Assembly: GCA_963975425.1 (NCBI GenBank)
Contig: CAXBGS010000004.1
Span: 496,001 to 560,000 of the forward strand
DNA from: CAXBGS01 sp963975425
GTDB taxonomy: Bacteria; Planctomycetota; Planctomycetia; Pirellulales; Pirellulaceae
DNA: 64,000 bases
Reading direction: 5' to 3'
Made by a program: the position numbers and the translations under genes
Shown here: piece by piece, positions 60,890 through 64,000 of the stretch
Layout of the letters: the number at the start of each line of letters is the position of its first letter
Numbering within the stretch: the first letter of the stretch is position 1
Notes under the pieces: model-generated
Database searches by the model: none
What the model saw: the letters and a program-made list of their open reading frames with translations, nothing else
What the model was told of the DNA's origin: nothing

Positions 60890-63016
60890 CTACGCTTGTT
60901 TTCCGTTACCGGATGTCGCCGACGTGGTCAAAACACTAGCGGCTTTCTTGTCGGCGATTCTGGCGGTACCGGCCATGCCCAGCAAACTGGTCAGTTGCGT
61001 TCGCATGTCATCGGTCTTGGCCAGCCCCATCATTTTGGCGATCAATGCCGCGATCGACAAATCCTTGACGCCGTCGGTATCTAAATTGAACTGCGACATC
61101 AACGATTTCATTTGATCGGTAAAGTACTCTGCGTTCCCGTCAAAGAACGTGTCTTTGATATCTGTCGCAACTTTACTGTTGTAGACGAATCGGTCGATCG
61201 CCTTTCCGCCCTTGACGGCCGATGTGATCTGCTCGAAGAACTCACCATCGCCACCGACGATATCAATTCGGGCGGCCTTGAGCGCTTCCCCAACCACTCC
61301 CGCTTGGCTTTCGGCAATTCCTCGCTGCGCATCGATGGCTGCGATTTCGACATCCTTTTCTTTGTTCAGCTGCAGCTTGAATTCTTCGTGATCCTTGCCG
61401 ACGCTGTCGAGGACCTTCATCGCTTCGGCCTTTTCGGTAATTCCGGTGGCCTCGCTGCGGTACTTTTCCAGGTCGACGTTGGCTTCGGCTAATCCTTGTT
61501 TCTCGACTGCGGAAGCTTTCGCCTCGATTCCCTTGGCTTCGGCGACGGCTTTCTTTTCCAGGACGGCCGCTTCGGCGAGACCCTCTTTTTCCAAGCTGGC
61601 CGCTTTGGCTTCCTGAACGGTCGCTTCGGCCAAGCCGGATGCCGCTCGTGTTGCGGCTTCCGCTTCGGCCAGCATCTTGGCTGCAGCGGTTTCTTTCTCC
61701 GCGGCATCACGTTTGGCCTCGGCTTCGATACGAACCTTTTCGGCCATCAACTCGCTGGATTCCTTTTCGGCTTGCGCGAGCTTGGTTTGGCGAATCAGCT
61801 CTTCTTGAGCTCTCATTTCGGCGGCCGTCACCTGAACGGTCTTCAAACGTTCCGCGGCGGCAACTTCTTCGGTGTCCTTGATTCGTTCTTGTTCTTCCAC
61901 GACGGCGCGTTCGACAGCGACACGTTCGCGGATGACTTCTTGGATGTTGCGTTTTTCGACTTCGATCGCTTTTTCCTTTTCGACGTCAGCCACACCGACC
62001 ACGCGTAACCTTTCGGTCATTTCCAAATCGCGGTCTCGGTTGACGCGTTCCAATTCGACCGCATCGGTCTTTTCTTTGTTTCGTTGGGCGACCAAGATTT
62101 GACGTAACTTGTTCTCCTCTGCCACGCCGATTTCCTCTTCGGTCACAATGCGGGCGCGTTCGGATTCCAGACGCTGTTCCTCTTGAACCTTGGCGGCGGA
62201 GGCTTTTTCCCGAGCAGTGATTTCGGCTATCTCGCGTTGCTGTTTTTCGACCGCTTCGACTCGTTGGCGTTCAAGCGCGAGGATGGTTTCCTCCGCTTCG
62301 ACATCCTGTTTCTTTAACGTCTTTTCTTTGTCGCGGGTGAACTGATTCTCCTTGACCTTTTCTTGCGATGTCAGATCCGTGATTTTCTTGATGCCCTCGG
62401 CGTCCAAGATATTGGTCGGGCTAAGCAGGTTGAGCGGGGTTTGTTCCAGGTAGTCGATTGCGGCATCATCCAATCGATAACCGTTCAAGTCGGTGCCGAT
62501 GACTTTCAGGATTTCATCTTTGAACTTGTCGCGTTGATCATACAGGTCGACAAAATCGAACTGCTTGCCAACCGTCTTCAGTGCTTCACTGAATTTTGCA
62601 TCAAACAATTCGCGCAGCGTATCGATCTGGCTGCAGCGTTTGGCCCCGATCGACTGAGCGACTTCTTTCTGCTCTTCCGGCGACTTATCAACGCGAACGA
62701 AGAAGGCAACTTTGATGTCGGCACGGATATTGTCTTTGCAAATCAATCCTTCAGAGCCCTGACGATGAATTTCGAAACTCTTTAGCGTCAAGTCCATGAA
62801 CTCGTACTGATGAATCATCGGTACGACCCATAACCCGTCGCCCGATGCGACACGAAGCCCACCTTGTCCGCTTCGGACAATCGCCACATCAGGTCCGACT
62901 TTGATGAAGAACTTTTTGAACGCGATCGCAACGCTGATAATGAACAGCAGCGCGAATCCGATCACGAGCAACGCGGCGTCGGTGCCCCAATTATTGGTAA
63001 AAAACTGTGCGATCAT
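60890..63016 (-). CDS. Flotillin-family (YqiK-like) SPFH protein
   Basis: A 708-residue membrane scaffold protein. One N-terminal membrane helix (about residues 14-35, ALLVIGFALLFIISVAIAF) is followed by the SPFH/band-7 domain (about 36-215: KVGPDVAIVRSGQGGLRV, WVVPMIHQYEFMDLTL, ADIKVAFFVRVDKSPEE). Then comes a very long Glu/Ala/Lys-rich coiled coil (about 220-580) with the Glu-Ala repeats typical of flotillins (AEAKRDAAEKETAAAKMLAEAE). The C-terminal 100 residues are globular and end in a low-complexity tail. The start overlaps the OB-fold gene stop as ATGA, reproducing the yqiJ-yqiK order of enterobacteria. It should form membrane microdomain assemblies, with the downstream AAA+ protein as a likely remodeller. 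Confidence 0.92.
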   Translation of the reverse strand: MIAQFFTNNWGTDAALLVIGFALLFIISVAIAFKKFFIKVGPDVAIVRSGQGGLRVASGDGLWVVPMIHQYEFMDLTLKSFEIHRQGSEGLICKDNIRADIKVAFFVRVDKSPEEQKEVAQSIGAKRCSQIDTLRELFDAKFSEALKTVGKQFDFVDLYDQRDKFKDEILKVIGTDLNGYRLDDAAIDYLEQTPLNLLSPTNILDAEGIKKITDLTSQEKVKENQFTRDKEKTLKKQDVEAEETILALERQRVEAVEKQQREIAEITAREKASAAKVQEEQRLESERARIVTEEEIGVAEENKLRQILVAQRNKEKTDAVELERVNRDRDLEMTERLRVVGVADVEKEKAIEVEKRNIQEVIRERVAVERAVVEEQERIKDTEEVAAAERLKTVQVTAAEMRAQEELIRQTKLAQAEKESSELMAEKVRIEAEAKRDAAEKETAAAKMLAEAEAATRAASGLAEATVQEAKAASLEKEGLAEAAVLEKKAVAEAKGIEAKASAVEKQGLAEANVDLEKYRSEATGITEKAEAMKVLDSVGKDHEEFKLQLNKEKDVEIAAIDAQRGIAESQAGVVGEALKAARIDIVGGDGEFFEQITSAVKGGKAIDRFVYNSKVATDIKDTFFDGNAEYFTDQMKSLMSQFNLDTDGVKDLSIAALIAKMMGLAKTDDMRTQLTSLLGMAGTARIADKKAASVLTTSATSGNGKQA

Positions 63017-63693
63017 TTCGAGTCCTCTTCAGATGCAGCGGTGACTTTGTAAACTCGCCGTTCGTTATCAAATGCGATGATGCGTACCAACGATCCTTTG
63101 CTGATCGTTTCGCCGTCGGTGCGTATATTCAGCAACAAGGGCGCGGCATCGGTTGGGAATTTGGCCTGGCCGAACGAATCGGACACCTCTCCCGTGGAAA
63201 CCGCGCAGGTCTTCCCAATAAGGTTGCTCGGATCGTATGTCGGCGCCGGCTCAAATGCCCGATTCAGGGGGCCTGTAAGAACCTTGGTCACCAAAATCGA
63301 TATAACCCCGTTTCGAAGCACAAGCAGCACGCTGGGGATCAACGTCGGCGCATATCGGTGGTGATCGAATCCGTACCACAGCACGTAGGAGATTCCCCAA
63401 AACGCGATGGTAAAGATTGACATCCAAAGCACCAAAGGCAGTCGCTGCAGGTTCAACCAACGCAGCGTCGCCGCACCGGCGCCCCCGAACAGGTCGCTTT
63501 GAATGTCCGCCGTGGCCGATGGAACATCGACATCCGCATCCAAGTCCGCGTCGAGATCGATTCCCAGGTCCAGGTCGATCAGCCCCAACAACGCAACGAA
63601 GGCATACACGATCAGCAGACAAACCAAGACGGACGCCGGCCATAATGGCCCAACGAACATCCGCTCGAGTAACTGCACGAAAGATTCAGACAC
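63013..63693 (-). CDS. OB-fold membrane protein (YqiJ/NfeD-like)
   Basis: A 226-residue inner-membrane protein. It has three hydrophobic segments: about 16-40 (PLWPASVLVCLLIVYAFVALLG), 85-110 (LPLVLWMSIFTIAFWGISYVLWY) and 117-137. An acidic patch DLDLGIDLDADLDADVD lies between the first two. The C-terminal 75 residues form an OB-fold (LIGKTCAVSTGEVSDSFGQAKF, GSLVRIIAFDNERRVYKVTAA) as in NfeD/YqiJ proteins, which work next to flotillins. It overlaps the flotillin start by four bases and is the first gene of the operon. The Asp-rich loop might bind calcium, which is a guess. Confidence 0.85.
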   Translation of the reverse strand: MSESFVQLLERMFVGPLWPASVLVCLLIVYAFVALLGLIDLDLGIDLDADLDADVDVPSATADIQSDLFGGAGAATLRWLNLQRLPLVLWMSIFTIAFWGISYVLWYGFDHHRYAPTLIPSVLLVLRNGVISILVTKVLTGPLNRAFEPAPTYDPSNLIGKTCAVSTGEVSDSFGQAKFPTDAAPLLLNIRTDGETISKGSLVRIIAFDNERRVYKVTAASEEDSK

Positions 63694-64000
63694 CGCTGCG
63701 TTTCCTGTCGGGGAGATTCACGCCCCTGGGATCTTTCGCCCGGGGGAATCAGAACGGCGTACTGCCGCTCCGTATAGCATGGCCTTTAAACGGACGACTC
63801 GGGGCGCGGACGAACGGCGAATTCTGCAGTTTTCCCGATCGCTATGCGGCGAAAGACCCAAAAACGGCGTAGACAGACGCCCCGGCGTTCGGAATTTCAG
63901 CGCGACCGAATTCTGGCCGGTCCGGTAACCGGAACAACGAGCCAGAACTGCGTCCCAGTGGATGTCCTAGTGGATGATGTCCAGCTGGCTGGAGGGCAGT
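63694..64000. other. Region upstream of the flotillin operon, to the window edge
   Basis: About 307 bases with no gene I can support. An imperfect hairpin (GATTC near 63716 pairing with GAATC near 63746, with GC-rich inner arms) lies in the expected leader of the OB-fold gene. The promoter of the operon should be here but no clear boxes were found. Confidence 0.4.

Overview
The window looks like a chromosomal segment of a marine planctomycete of the Pirellulaceae (Rhodopirellula-like). The evidence is a set of lineage-typical proteins: a BBP7/DUF1551-type outer-membrane barrel protein, a DUF1111 di-haem cytochrome beside a DUF1080 protein, an Asn-Pro-Tyr-Ala C-terminus on a small membrane protein, a lone large secretin, and many genes without a clear Shine-Dalgarno sequence. 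I saw no insertion sequence, prophage, CRISPR array, tRNA or rRNA gene. The only structured RNA gene I recognise is RNase P RNA (rnpB).

Layout. (1) 1-6.1 kb is a cell-surface glycan locus. It holds the 5' end of a family-4 glycosyltransferase on the minus strand, then a plus-strand operon with PglC-, PglD- and PglE-like enzymes, a NodU/CmcH-type carbamoyltransferase and a FemAB-like acyltransferase. (2) 6.2-19.6 kb is mixed housekeeping and accessory content: a NatAB-like ABC exporter whose permease is fused to a CPBP (CAAX-type) protease, homoserine dehydrogenase, the DUF1111 cytochrome and DUF1080 protein, a diacylglyceryl transferase with an inserted PDZ-like segment, a type III polyketide synthase, rnpB, and a BRCT/MerR/TPR fusion. 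(3) 20.1-38.9 kb is a large exopolysaccharide or O-antigen region, almost all on the minus strand: UDP-galactopyranose mutase, a flippase, three GT4 glycosyltransferases, two O-antigen ligase/polymerase-like proteins, a WbaP-like initiating transferase and a Wzc-like tyrosine kinase. One plus-strand methyltransferase-like gene interrupts it, and a Gly-rich secreted protein with a good terminator closes it.

(4) 39.5-55.3 kb is accessory: a stand-alone condensation-fold acyltransferase, a small acidic membrane protein, an aldo/keto reductase preceded by an eight-copy heptamer repeat, the BBP7-like barrel, a shortened SecA-like ATPase with a long acidic N-terminal extension, an 1180-residue secretin, a pyroglutamyl-peptidase-like protein, a protein with a possible LecA-like domain, a class-3 lipase, a leucine-rich-repeat membrane protein and an FKBP-type isomerase. 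(5) 55.4-63.7 kb is a three-gene minus-strand set: an OB-fold (YqiJ/NfeD-like) membrane protein, a YqiK-like flotillin and a 1752-residue AAA+ ATPase with long coiled coils. I regard this as the best candidate for a coherent, poorly described membrane-stress or membrane-dynamics system.

How the genes work together. Regions 1 and 3 supply a surface-polysaccharide assembly line: initiation (PglC-like and WbaP-like), elongation (GT4 enzymes, galactofuranose donor), export (flippase, Wzc), polymerisation (ligase-like proteins), and decoration (carbamoyl and acyl groups). The SecA-like protein, the secretin and the BBP7 barrel suggest envelope export functions but lack their usual partner genes here. 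All functional calls come from reading the translations by eye. No database search was run.
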